From the NCBI GenBank assembly GCA_003331305.1, contig QOQB01000002.1, forward strand, positions 62,001 to 126,000: a stretch of 64,000 nucleotides of DNA. The letters run 5' to 3'. A program made the position numbers and the translations under genes. This document shows, piece by piece, positions 41,720 to 51,605 of the stretch. The notes under the pieces were generated by a model. It saw only the letters and a program-made list of their open reading frames with translations, was not told the DNA's origin and made no database searches. Numbering within the stretch: position 1 is the stretch's first letter; every line of letters starts with the position of its first letter. Origin of the DNA: Flavobacteriales bacterium. GTDB taxonomy: Bacteria; Bacteroidota; Bacteroidia; Flavobacteriales; Flavobacteriaceae.

Positions 41720-43036
41720 ATGATGAACGTTACGCGAAAAGATATAGATGCCCTTAATGCGGTCTTAACTGTTGAAGTAAAACAAGAAGAAGTTGCGCCA
41801 CAGGTAGAAAAAGTGCTAAACGACTACCGTAAGCGCGCAAACATTCCAGGATTTAGAAAAGGGAATATTCCTATGAGTGTTGTAAAAAAGCAATACGGAC
41901 AGGCGGTTTTGGTAGATGAGGTTAACAAAGCATTACAATCATCATTAAACGAATATCTAAACAAGGAAAAACTTGATATTTTAGGCAATCCATTACCCGT
42001 ACCTGTAGATGAGATGGATTGGTCTGCTCCAATTTTTTCATTTGATTTTGAATTGGGGCTCACCCCAAATGTGGAGGTAAAACTTCCCAACAGAAAAGCT
42101 GTTACACGATATGAAATCCAAGCGGATGATGCCTTTGTAAACGAACAATTAGAGCGTTTGCAAAAACAGTACGGCACGATCACCCCAACAGAAGAAGTTT
42201 CTAAAGAAACCGAACTCACCGTTGGAGTTGTTTTTGAGGGATCTGAGGATAACAAAAGCGCTACCTTTTCCGTAGACGAAATTAAAAGTAAAAGGGCTAT
42301 ATCCGCTTTCAAAAAAGCGACTTTAGGAGATGTTGTTTCTCTTAGCACAAAAGGACTGTTCAAAGAAGATCATGTATTGCAACGTGTTATGGGTAAATTG
42401 CCTGAGAAAGCACTAGAGCTTTCACTAACCTTGCAAGAACGCAACAACCGTGGTTTGGCAGAACTAGACCAAGAATTTTTAGATAAAGTATTCGGTAAAG
42501 ATGCTGTTAAAACAGCAACCGAATGCAAGGATAAACTTAAGGAGGACGCTTCTGGTCATTTTGAAACGCAGGCAAATCAGAAGTTTGTCAACGATATGAC
42601 AGAGAATTTGATTGATAATACCAAGTTTTCATTGCCAGATACATTTTTAAAAAAATGGATGCAAACGGCAGGAGAAAACCCCATTTCTGCTGAAGAAGCG
42701 GAGGCAGAGTATGCAAAATCGGAGCGTGGCTTGCGATACCAACTTATTGAATCTAAATTGATTCAAGATAACAACCTTCAAATAACTAGAGAAGAAATAG
42801 AAACCTTTGCTAAAGATTTACTCAAAAAGCAAATGTTGCAATTTGGACGCACAGACGTTAAGGATGAAGAACTCAATGATATTGCCGCTCGTATTTTGGG
42901 GAATCAAGAAGAAGTAAAACGCATTTCAGATCAAGTTATGAGTGAAAAAATGCGACAACTGTTTTTAGAAAAAGGTAACATTAAAGTTAAAAAAGTAAAC
43001 TACGACACCTTTATGAAGGAGGCGTACAAAAAATAA
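41720..43036 (+). CDS. tig: Trigger factor
   Basis: 'ANIPGFRKGNIPMSVVKKQYG' signature; located upstream of clpP/clpX. Confidence 0.93.
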   Translation: MMNVTRKDIDALNAVLTVEVKQEEVAPQVEKVLNDYRKRANIPGFRKGNIPMSVVKKQYGQAVLVDEVNKALQSSLNEYLNKEKLDILGNPLPVPVDEMDWSAPIFSFDFELGLTPNVEVKLPNRKAVTRYEIQADDAFVNEQLERLQKQYGTITPTEEVSKETELTVGVVFEGSEDNKSATFSVDEIKSKRAISAFKKATLGDVVSLSTKGLFKEDHVLQRVMGKLPEKALELSLTLQERNNRGLAELDQEFLDKVFGKDAVKTATECKDKLKEDASGHFETQANQKFVNDMTENLIDNTKFSLPDTFLKKWMQTAGENPISAEEAEAEYAKSERGLRYQLIESKLIQDNNLQITREEIETFAKDLLKKQMLQFGRTDVKDEELNDIAARILGNQEEVKRISDQVMSEKMRQLFLEKGNIKVKKVNYDTFMKEAYKK

Positions 43037-43065
43037 TCGCTATATTTAACATACAATTTTAAGCT

Positions 43066-43725
43066 ATGGATTTCGGAAAAGAATTTAAACAATACGCAAC
43101 CAAACATCACGGTATAAACTCGCTTTATTACAATGAACTTGTAAGCAGTTTAACCCCTTATATCATCGAGGAGCGTCAACTTAATGTGGCGCAAATGGAT
43201 GTATTTTCTAGGTTGATGATGGATCGCATCATCTTTTTGGGAACTGCCATTAACGATAGTGTTGCGAATATTATTCAGGCGCAATTGCTCTTTTTGGAAA
43301 GCACAGACAAAAACAAAGACATTCAGATTTACATCAACTCGCCAGGGGGAAGCGTGTATGCCGGATTAGGTATTTACGATACCATGCAGTTTATCAATCC
43401 CGACGTAGCTACTATTTGTACGGGAATTGCGGCGTCAATGGGTGCTGTGTTGCTGTGTGCGGGTCAGGAAGGAAAGCGCTCTGGACTACCACACTCACGT
43501 GTGATGATTCACCAACCTCTAGGAGGCGCACAAGGACAAGCATCGGATATTGAAATTACGGCGCGTGAAATTCTAAAGCTTAAGAAAGAATTGTACGAAA
43601 TCATTGCCAAACACAGTAATCAACCCTATGATAAGGTGTACGAAGATTCAGATCGTGATTATTGGATGAAAGCGCTAGAAGCCAAAGAATACGGCATGAT
43701 AGACGAGGTATTGACCAGAAGTTAA
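43066..43725 (+). CDS. clpP: ATP-dependent Clp protease proteolytic subunit
   Basis: 'IYINSPGGSVYAGLGIYDTM', 'GIAASMGAVLLCAG', 'HSRVMIHQPLGG'. Confidence 0.98.
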   Translation: MDFGKEFKQYATKHHGINSLYYNELVSSLTPYIIEERQLNVAQMDVFSRLMMDRIIFLGTAINDSVANIIQAQLLFLESTDKNKDIQIYINSPGGSVYAGLGIYDTMQFINPDVATICTGIAASMGAVLLCAGQEGKRSGLPHSRVMIHQPLGGAQGQASDIEITAREILKLKKELYEIIAKHSNQPYDKVYEDSDRDYWMKALEAKEYGMIDEVLTRS

Positions 43726-43726
43726 G

Positions 43727-44956
43727 ATGGAAGAAGAATTAAGTTGTTCGTTTTGTGGTCGTAAAAAAGCCGAAACCAAATTATTGGTGGCTGGACTCAA
43801 TGCGCATATTTGCGAGCGTTGTGTTGAACAAGCCGTTGGGATTATCCAAGAGGAAAAAACGCACATTGACACAGCAACATCTTCTGCTGATATTCTACTT
43901 AAAAAACCCAAACAGATTAAGGCGTTTTTAGACGAATATGTCATTGGACAAGAGCGCGCCAAAAAAGTGCTTTCGGTTGCGGTGTATAACCACTACAAAC
44001 GGCTTACCCAAACCCATGATGACAACGACGTAGAAATCCAAAAAAGTAATATTATTATTGCCGGGCAAACGGGAACAGGGAAAACCCTTTTGGCAAAAAC
44101 CATTGCCAAAATGCTGCAAGTACCACTTGCCATCGTAGATGCCACCGTACTTACGGAAGCGGGTTATGTGGGCGAAGATGTAGAAAGCATTTTGACACGC
44201 TTACTACAAGCCGCCGACTACGACCAGCAAAAAGCCGAAAAGGGTATCGTATTTATTGATGAGATTGATAAAATTGCACGTAAAAGTGATAACCCTTCCA
44301 TTACCAGAGATGTTTCAGGTGAGGGTGTACAACAGGCATTGCTAAAACTTCTTGAAGGAACCGTAGTAAACGTCCCACCAAAAGGAGGACGCAAACACCC
44401 CGATCAGAAGTTTGTGGAAATCAACACGGAACATATTTTATTTATCGCTGGCGGTGCTTTTGACGGCATCGAGCGTCATATTGCCAAACGCATGAACATG
44501 CAAGCGGTAGGCTATAGCACTTCGGCTAAGCGAGAGAGCGTTTCTGAAGAAGAATTGTTGGCACATATTACGCCATCTGATTTAAAAGATTTTGGATTGA
44601 TTCCTGAGATTATTGGGCGTTTGCCTGTATTGACGCACATGAACCAATTGAGCAAAAAAGCATTGCGCGCTATTTTGGTTGAGCCTAAAAATGCATTGAT
44701 TAAGCAATACGAACATTTGTTTGCATTGGATGACATAATACTAACATTTGCTCCATCCACATTGGATTATATTGTGGAGCAAGCAATGCACTATGCCCTG
44801 GGTGCACGAGGGTTACGCTCCCTTTGTGAAGCCATACTCACCGATGCTATGTTTGAACTGCCAGGCACAAAAACCACCTCACTAAAAGTGACCAAACGCT
44901 ATGCCGAAAACAAGCTTAGCGGTATAGAGCTAAACCAGCTTAAAGCGGCTTCTTAG
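43727..44956 (+). CDS. clpX: ATP-dependent Clp protease ATPase ClpX
   Basis: N-terminal zinc finger CSFCGRKK...CERC; Walker [12 protein letters not shown]; '[13 protein letters not shown]'. Confidence 0.98.
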   Translation: MEEELSCSFCGRKKAETKLLVAGLNAHICERCVEQAVGIIQEEKTHIDTATSSADILLKKPKQIKAFLDEYVIGQERAKKVLSVAVYNHYKRLTQTHDDNDVEIQKSNIIIAGQTGTGKTLLAKTIAKMLQVPLAIVDATVLTEAGYVGEDVESILTRLLQAADYDQQKAEKGIVFIDEIDKIARKSDNPSITRDVSGEGVQQALLKLLEGTVVNVPPKGGRKHPDQKFVEINTEHILFIAGGAFDGIERHIAKRMNMQAVGYSTSAKRESVSEEELLAHITPSDLKDFGLIPEIIGRLPVLTHMNQLSKKALRAILVEPKNALIKQYEHLFALDDIILTFAPSTLDYIVEQAMHYALGARGLRSLCEAILTDAMFELPGTKTTSLKVTKRYAENKLSGIELNQLKAAS

Positions 44957-45077
44957 TTTTTTTGTTATTTTAGCGTAGAACAAGCCCTAAATCTGTTCTT
45001 CAACTAAATATTCTCTACCGTCTGGTAGACTTGCTTTTTCTTTAAGGATTTTTTTGGGGTTACTTAAACCCAATAAA

Positions 45078-45974
45078 ATGAAATTATTTAAGGTTACAGT
45101 TGTACTAGTTACGTTATCAATTATAATTAGCTGTGGTACTTCAAAAGGATATGTTGGTGACAAAATATCTACTAATGAATTGGCTATTTTAAATGGAAGC
45201 GTTAACTCCATAGCTATAGATGGTAGAAAGCATAAAGAAAGAGTTCTTTTTGCCAAAGTAAATCAGAGGGATGTTGGAAGTTACAGTAAAGGATGGCCTA
45301 AGAATTTAAAAGTTAAAGAAGGTAAAAATGTAATTGAAGTAAGGCACTTTAGAACTTGGAAGTATGGCATTGAATATACTGGAGGAGGTGCAATTGGAGG
45401 TATACAAGCTGGACTAAATCAGGAACGAACAATGAATCACCACCATTATGTGCTAAGTTTTATTGCGGAAAAAAACAAGAACTACCTCATAAGTATTATG
45501 TCTGACCCTGATAATTTAGGTAATGTTTCTATTTCTCTTATTAATGCATCTACTAACCAAGAAGTTGAATTCCAGTATGAAAAAAAGATTATAAACAAAT
45601 CTGGAATTACTAATTCATTTATTGGTAGTGAAAAAGTTGATGAGCTTGGAAATGGAACTGTTATAATTTATAATGGAGCAAAGGGATTGTACAAAAATAA
45701 ATTAAATACTGGAAGGTTAAGTATTTGGATTGATGATAAGCTTCTAGGGCATATTGATCCAGATGAGTACTTGATAGTCCCTCTTTCAAAAGGGAAGCAT
45801 CATGTTAAACTTTTACATGTTGATGTTTTTAATATAAAAAGTGAGCATGATATTGTAATCAATGATGAAACCAAAATTTTACAGGTAAAACCCACGGCTT
45901 TTTCAAATAAACTGTTAATTACCAATAGTTTGCCTAAAAAATTTGACCGATTTAGGAATGCTAAAGAGAATTAA
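45078..45974 (+). CDS. Orphan lipoprotein, possibly DUF2846/PEGA-like
   Basis: Lipobox SIIISCGTS; 'LSIWIDDKLLGHIDPDEYLIVPLSKGKHHVKLL'; start refined to ATG 45078. Confidence 0.7.
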   Translation: MKLFKVTVVLVTLSIIISCGTSKGYVGDKISTNELAILNGSVNSIAIDGRKHKERVLFAKVNQRDVGSYSKGWPKNLKVKEGKNVIEVRHFRTWKYGIEYTGGGAIGGIQAGLNQERTMNHHHYVLSFIAEKNKNYLISIMSDPDNLGNVSISLINASTNQEVEFQYEKKIINKSGITNSFIGSEKVDELGNGTVIIYNGAKGLYKNKLNTGRLSIWIDDKLLGHIDPDEYLIVPLSKGKHHVKLLHVDVFNIKSEHDIVINDETKILQVKPTAFSNKLLITNSLPKKFDRFRNAKEN

Positions 45975-46031
45975 ATAAAATCTAACCCTGACTTGACTGT
46001 CGTCAGGAAGACGCACACCTATTACACCTGC

Positions 46032-47543
46032 TTAAACCTCTCTCAACAACTCCTCTAAATACTCGCGGTTATTGGAAAGGCGTGGTACTTTATGCTGTCC
46101 GCCAATTTTACCTTTTTGCTTCAGCCATTTGTAAAAGGTTTTAGGAGCTGCCACATGTAGTTTCAGCGGCATCAGTGTCATGTTTTTATAGCGTTTGGCC
46201 TCGTAGTCGGAGTTGATGCTTTGCAAGGCTTCGTCTAAGTCTGTAGCAAAGGCTTCGGGGTTTTGCGGCGGTTTTTTAAACTCTACAAGCCATTCGTGCC
46301 CGCCTTTTTCAGAGCCTTCCATAAAAATAGGCGCAGCGGTGTAGTCCACCACTTGGACCTTGTATTTTTGGCAAACTGTTTCTAGTGCTTTGTCGGCATT
46401 TTCAATGACCAACTCTTCCCCAAATACATTGATAAAGTGTTTGGTTCTACCTGTAATTTTAAAGCGATAAGGTAAAACAGAAGTAAAGCGAACGGTGTCG
46501 CCAATGTGGTAGCGCCACAATCCGGCGTTGGTGGAAATAATTACGGCGTATTGCACGCCCACTTCAACCTCAGAAAGGGGTATTACACGCTCGTTTTTTG
46601 TGCCGTAGGTTTTCATGGGGATAAACTCATAAAAAATCCCGTAGTCCAGCATGAGTAAAAGTTCGTCCGAATGCAGTTGATCTTGCACGCCAAAAAAGCC
46701 TTCAGAAGCATTGTAGAGTTCCACATAATGAATGCTATCGCTAGGCAATAAGGATTTGTACTGTTCTTTGTAGGGCAAAAAGTTTACGCCACCGTGAAAA
46801 TAGACCTCCATATTGGGCCAGACGTCCAAGATGGTTTCTCGTCCGGTTTCTGCCAATACTTTTTGCAATAGGACCAACATCCACGAAGGAACACCCGCCA
46901 TACTGCGAATATCTTCTTTGAGGGTTTCTTTTACAATCGCCTCCATTTTGGATTCCCATTCTGCCATCAACGACACTTTTTGACTGGGTGCACTTACCAG
47001 CTCTGCCCACAGCGGTAGGTTGTCAATCATAATCGCTGATAAGTCGCCAAAATAGGTGTTATTTTCTTCGTAAAGGGCTTTGCTTCCACCCAAGCGTAGG
47101 GCCTTTCCTTGAAACAACGTTGAGTTTTCGTTATTGGCAAAATACAGGCTTAGCATGTCTTTGCCGCCCTTAAAATGGCAGTCCTCTAAAGATTCGTTTG
47201 AAATGGGAATGAATTTACTTTTCGCATTGGTTGTGCCACTAGATTTGGCATACCAACGAATGGGCGTTGGCCAAAAAATATTTTGCTCGCCCTTGCGAGA
47301 ACGCTCAATAAGCGGTGCAATCTCTTCGTAGGTGCGCACGGGCACTCTACTAGCAAAATCTTCATAGTGTTGCACATCGGCAAAGCCGTATTGCTTACCA
47401 ACTTCCGTGTTTTTGGCCGTTTGGAGCAATTTGGTGAGTTCTTCGCGCTGTACTTCGTTGGGGTATTTGATAAATAACTCTATATCATGCACCCGCTTTT
47501 TAAGCAGCCAAGAAACAACCGTATGCAGTAGTGGTATTGCCAT
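46032..47543 (-). CDS. GH3 (auxin-responsive promoter) family acyl-adenylate-type protein
   Basis: 'RWYAKSSGTTNAKSKFIPIS', 'YNASEGFFGVQD', 'GLWRYHIGDTVRF'. Confidence 0.92.
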   Translation of the reverse strand: MAIPLLHTVVSWLLKKRVHDIELFIKYPNEVQREELTKLLQTAKNTEVGKQYGFADVQHYEDFASRVPVRTYEEIAPLIERSRKGEQNIFWPTPIRWYAKSSGTTNAKSKFIPISNESLEDCHFKGGKDMLSLYFANNENSTLFQGKALRLGGSKALYEENNTYFGDLSAIMIDNLPLWAELVSAPSQKVSLMAEWESKMEAIVKETLKEDIRSMAGVPSWMLVLLQKVLAETGRETILDVWPNMEVYFHGGVNFLPYKEQYKSLLPSDSIHYVELYNASEGFFGVQDQLHSDELLLMLDYGIFYEFIPMKTYGTKNERVIPLSEVEVGVQYAVIISTNAGLWRYHIGDTVRFTSVLPYRFKITGRTKHFINVFGEELVIENADKALETVCQKYKVQVVDYTAAPIFMEGSEKGGHEWLVEFKKPPQNPEAFATDLDEALQSINSDYEAKRYKNMTLMPLKLHVAAPKTFYKWLKQKGKIGGQHKVPRLSNNREYLEELLREV

Positions 47544-47575
47544 TTTGGGTATATTGCTAAACGAAAATACGAATT

Positions 47576-48364
47576 ATGTTTCAAGGGGTACTGACCAAAA
47601 TGAAAACGGAGTGGCAATCGCCCGTAAACTACTACCTTCTTTTCCAAGATTCTTTTATCCATGTGAATAGTTTGCTGCAAAAAAAAGTGCAGATTTCACT
47701 TACGGGATATGAGTGTTTAAGCTGTCATGCACCTAAAGAAATTTTCCGCCAAGGATTTTGTAAATCGTGCTTTTTTGAAACACCAAGCGCAGGGGAGTGG
47801 ATCATGAAGCCTGAACTAAGTAAAGCGCATTTGGGCATTGAAGACCGCGATTTGGCTTTTGAGCAAAAAGTACAGTTGCAGCCACACATCGTATATTTTG
47901 CTGTTTCGAGCGGACTTAAAGTTGGCGTAACTCGAAAAACCCAAGTACCTACGCGTTGGATTGACCAAGGCGCACACCAAGCCTTGCCCATCGTGGAGGT
48001 GCCAAATCGTTATTTGGCGGGGATTACCGAAGTGGCACTAAAAGCCTATTTCAATGATAAAACCAATTGGCGTGTGATGCTCCAAAACGAAGGCGAACAG
48101 TTGGATTTGGTAGCTGAACGCGCGGCTTGCTTGTTTAAACTTCCTGCCGAAGTACAGCCTTATATTGCTTCCGATGCATCTATTGAAGTTGCCTATCCTG
48201 TGCAACGTTTTCCCGAAAAGGTAAAAAGTTTAACGCTTTCCAAATCCCCAAAATACACAGGGATACTAAAAGGAATTAAAGGACAGTATTGGATTTTTGA
48301 AGACGATACCGTCTGGAATGTTCGCGGGCATGAGGGACACGTGGTGTCTATCGCAGTAGATTAA
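47576..48364 (+). CDS. DUF2797 protein (zinc-ribbon-like and GIY-YIG-like)
   Basis: CLSCHAPKEIFRQGFCKSCF; 'VYFAVSSGLKVGVTRKTQVPTRWIDQGA'. Confidence 0.85.
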   Translation: MFQGVLTKMKTEWQSPVNYYLLFQDSFIHVNSLLQKKVQISLTGYECLSCHAPKEIFRQGFCKSCFFETPSAGEWIMKPELSKAHLGIEDRDLAFEQKVQLQPHIVYFAVSSGLKVGVTRKTQVPTRWIDQGAHQALPIVEVPNRYLAGITEVALKAYFNDKTNWRVMLQNEGEQLDLVAERAACLFKLPAEVQPYIASDASIEVAYPVQRFPEKVKSLTLSKSPKYTGILKGIKGQYWIFEDDTVWNVRGHEGHVVSIAVD

Positions 48365-49095
48365 CCGTCAAATGTTTTTTTGGAGTGCTCGACTAAACCA
48401 TTTATTTTTTCCAACTCTTTTTTGGTCAAGTGCCGCCATGTACCCACACCCACATCTAATGAAACGTTCATAATCCGTATGCGTTTTAGTGTTATCACGT
48501 TATAGCCCAAATATTCGCACATACGCCTAATTTGGCGGTTTAGTCCTTGGGTAAGAATGATTTTAAAGGTTTTTTTGTGGGTTTGGGTTACCTCGCAAGG
48601 GCGTGTAACAGTATCCAAAATGGGAACGCCTTTGCTCATTTTTGCCACAAATTCTTTTGTTATGGGCTTATCCACAGTAACCACATATTCTTTTTCGTGA
48701 TGGTTTCGCGCACGTAGGATTTTATTGACGATATCGCCGTCGTTGGTTAAAAAAATCAAGCCCTCCGAAGGTTTATCTAACCTGCCAATAGGGAAAATTC
48801 GGGTCGGATAATTGATGTAGTCTACAATGTTGTTTTTCTCAAAACGTGTGTCGGTAGTGCACACAATCCCCACAGGTTTATTAAAGGCAATATAAACGGG
48901 TTTATCGGCTTTTTTATTTACTGAAACGCCGTCCACGGCAATGCTATCTTCTGAGGTAACTTTTAACCCCATGACCACAGGTTTTCCATTGACTGTTATT
49001 CTGCCTTCGTCTATGAGTTTGTCAGCCGCACGCCGAGAGCAATAGCCCAATTCGCTGAGGTATTTATTGATGCGAACTGCGGGTTTTTCAGCCAT
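48361..49095 (-). CDS. Pseudouridine synthase, RluF-like
   Basis: S4 domain 'RINKYLSELGYCSRRAADKLIDEGRI'; 'GRLDKPSEGLIFLTNDG'; 'GLNRQIRRMCEYLGY'. Confidence 0.93.
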   Translation of the reverse strand: MAEKPAVRINKYLSELGYCSRRAADKLIDEGRITVNGKPVVMGLKVTSEDSIAVDGVSVNKKADKPVYIAFNKPVGIVCTTDTRFEKNNIVDYINYPTRIFPIGRLDKPSEGLIFLTNDGDIVNKILRARNHHEKEYVVTVDKPITKEFVAKMSKGVPILDTVTRPCEVTQTHKKTFKIILTQGLNRQIRRMCEYLGYNVITLKRIRIMNVSLDVGVGTWRHLTKKELEKINGLVEHSKKTFDG

Positions 49096-49096
49096 A

Positions 49097-49792
49097 CTAC
49101 AATTGGATTTCCTCTCCAATATTTAATTTGAACTGGCGCCTGATAATCCCAACAAAAAGATATAAAAAAGGCGTATCTAACGCAGCGACTAAAATTTTAA
49201 AAATTACACTCGAAATCACCAATCCCCAGAAAATATCCCAAGGGAGTAATTCAAATGCGCAAAGGAGTAAAATAACAGTGGTAGAGTCGATGATTTGTGA
49301 GGCAAAGGTGGAGAAGTTATTTCGTAGCCATAGGTGTTTTCCCTTGGTAAGATTTTTCCAAAAATGATAAATGCGAATATCCACAAACTGAGCTGACAAA
49401 TAGGCAATCATAGACGCCAACACGGCAAGCGGCGACATGGCAAATACCTTTTGGAAGGTAGCGTCGTTAACAGGCGAGGTTTCAATAGCAGGCACTTCAC
49501 CTGCAACGAGCAGAATTCCAATGGAAAAGAAAGACGCAAAAATTCCAGCAATCACGACTTGGTTTGCACTCTTTTTCCCAAAAATTTCTGAAATGATATC
49601 TGTAATAAGAAACGTAATGGGGTAGGGCAAAATCCCAACCGATAATTCGAAGAGACGAAAACCCAATATTTCCCAATCAAATGGATACCAGTAAAAAAAC
49701 TTTTGAAAAATCAGGTTAGACACCACCAAAGAAGTAATGAACAACGCTGCCAAATACAAGTAAAGCTTTCGAGCTGCTGGTGTTGCCTGCAT
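49097..49792 (-). CDS. Queuosine precursor transporter (YhhQ/VUT family)
   Basis: 'TFLITDIISEIFGKKSANQVVIAGI', 'SQIIDSTTVILLLCAFE'. Confidence 0.9.
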   Translation of the reverse strand: MQATPAARKLYLYLAALFITSLVVSNLIFQKFFYWYPFDWEILGFRLFELSVGILPYPITFLITDIISEIFGKKSANQVVIAGIFASFFSIGILLVAGEVPAIETSPVNDATFQKVFAMSPLAVLASMIAYLSAQFVDIRIYHFWKNLTKGKHLWLRNNFSTFASQIIDSTTVILLLCAFELLPWDIFWGLVISSVIFKILVAALDTPFLYLFVGIIRRQFKLNIGEEIQL

Positions 49793-51546
49793 TATTCAAT
49801 ATTGAGTGTATACGGCAAGCGTGTTTGAATTTGATTTGCAGGGTGTTGTAATGCCTTTGCGTTGTTAAGCCAAAGCCCGAGTTCGGGAGGTAATTGTTGT
49901 TTGATACTGCCAAATGGTCCACCAAACAACTCTCCTAGTACACTTTCTAGATCATCGTCATATTTTGGGTAATTCGTGACTCTATAATCATCAATTTCGG
50001 CAAGTGTTGCAGCACGACCTAAAGCTGTTTCGAGTCCGCCTAAGTGGTCTACAAGCCCAATCTCTTTTGCCTCAACGCCCGACCAAACACGCCCTTGAGC
50101 GATTTCGTGCACCTCCTCTTTGGTCATGCCTCTTCCAGTAGCAACACGAGACAAAAACGTTTGATACACCTGATTGATACCCACCTTTATTTCTTCTCTA
50201 GTAGCAGTACTTAGTGGTTCAAAGGGGGTGTAAAGTATAGCACGTTTATTTGTAGCAACCTGCTCGGCATTGATGCCCCAGCGATTTGCCAAACGATTTA
50301 CATTAGGTAAAACTCCCCAAACCCCTATAGACCCAGTTATGGTAGTGGGTTCAGCTATAATTTCATCTGCGTTGGCGGCAATGTAATATCCACCTGAAGC
50401 GGCGACATTCCCCATAGAAACCACCACTTTTTTAGTCTTTTTTAGGTGTTCAATCTCTTCCCAAATAAGCTCGGATGCGAGGGCGCTCCCACCTGGTGAA
50501 TTCACACGTAGCACTACGGCTTTAATGTTTTTCTTTTTACCGATTTTCTTTAGCGTTTTGATGATTTTTTCCTGCCCAATAATTTCAGCACCACCTTCGC
50601 CATAAATAATATCTCCTTGTGCGTATACTACAGCAATGCGGTTAAGGCCTCTGCCTTTTTTGGTGCCAGCAACGCTCAAGTAATCTGTAAAATTTACATA
50701 CTCAACATCCTCTTCATGTACACGTTCCGAAATTTTTTCTTTAAAAGCACGTCGTGTTGTGGCTCCATCTGCTAATGAGGCATTGACAGCGCGCTCTGCC
50801 GTCATTCCAGCAACGGTATCTGCCAGTCGGTCGAGCTCTTTTGCTGTCATGCCACGACTCTCCGAAATATCTGCCAGCATTTCATCCCAAATGTGATCCA
50901 AAAAAGACTGGATTTGTTCTCTGTTTTCAGTACTCATTTTGTCATCTAGAAAAGGTTCCACAGCACTTTTGTATTTCCCATTACGGATAACCTCCATGCT
51001 GATTCCTGATTTTTCTTGTGCAGATTTATAATAAAGTATTTCGGCACTAAGCCCACGAAAATCTACTGCTCCTTGTGGATGGACAAAAATCGAGTCGGCA
51101 ATTGAAGCCAAAAAATAATCTGATTGCCCGTAATAATCGCCGTAGGCGTAAACAAACTTCCCACTTTCTTTAAATTTAGCTAATGCGCCACGAACAGCCG
51201 AAATGTTGGATATTCCGCCAATGGCATTCATGTTTTGAATACTAATTCCCGATATGCGTTCATCATCCGCGGCTTTTGCAATAGCAGGAAGTATGACATT
51301 AAGGCCATAGGATTCGGGATCTAGTTCGAGGGCACTTGAAAACGAAAAACTTTGTGGTTCACGATCTTGAATGGGCACTTTCATATTCATGACCAACACC
51401 GTATTGTTTTCAATTTCTACGGCATCGTTATCTTCTTCAAGCAAAGCAACTGAACCGGCAATAAAAACAAATAGAAAAACAACTAAAAGCCCAATAGCTA
51501 TAAAAGTACCAAGGGCTGAACTGATTAAATTTTTAAAAAAACTCAT
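49792..51546 (-). CDS. sppA: Signal peptide peptidase SppA, long (67 kDa) form
   Basis: 'RVNSPGGSALASELIWEEI', 'VVSMGNVAASGGYYIAANADEI', two repeated peptidase S49 domains. Confidence 0.95.
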   Translation of the reverse strand: MSFFKNLISSALGTFIAIGLLVVFLFVFIAGSVALLEEDNDAVEIENNTVLVMNMKVPIQDREPQSFSFSSALELDPESYGLNVILPAIAKAADDERISGISIQNMNAIGGISNISAVRGALAKFKESGKFVYAYGDYYGQSDYFLASIADSIFVHPQGAVDFRGLSAEILYYKSAQEKSGISMEVIRNGKYKSAVEPFLDDKMSTENREQIQSFLDHIWDEMLADISESRGMTAKELDRLADTVAGMTAERAVNASLADGATTRRAFKEKISERVHEEDVEYVNFTDYLSVAGTKKGRGLNRIAVVYAQGDIIYGEGGAEIIGQEKIIKTLKKIGKKKNIKAVVLRVNSPGGSALASELIWEEIEHLKKTKKVVVSMGNVAASGGYYIAANADEIIAEPTTITGSIGVWGVLPNVNRLANRWGINAEQVATNKRAILYTPFEPLSTATREEIKVGINQVYQTFLSRVATGRGMTKEEVHEIAQGRVWSGVEAKEIGLVDHLGGLETALGRAATLAEIDDYRVTNYPKYDDDLESVLGELFGGPFGSIKQQLPPELGLWLNNAKALQHPANQIQTRLPYTLNIE

Positions 51547-51605
51547 AATGTATAGGTATGTATCAAAGATAAGGGTTTCCCATTTCTTTTCCGCATTTTT
51601 GCGTT

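Noticed and set aside
41824-42363. 179-aa minus-strand ORF inside tig
   Set aside because: Antisense to a convincing trigger factor frame; no RBS or promoter context recognised.
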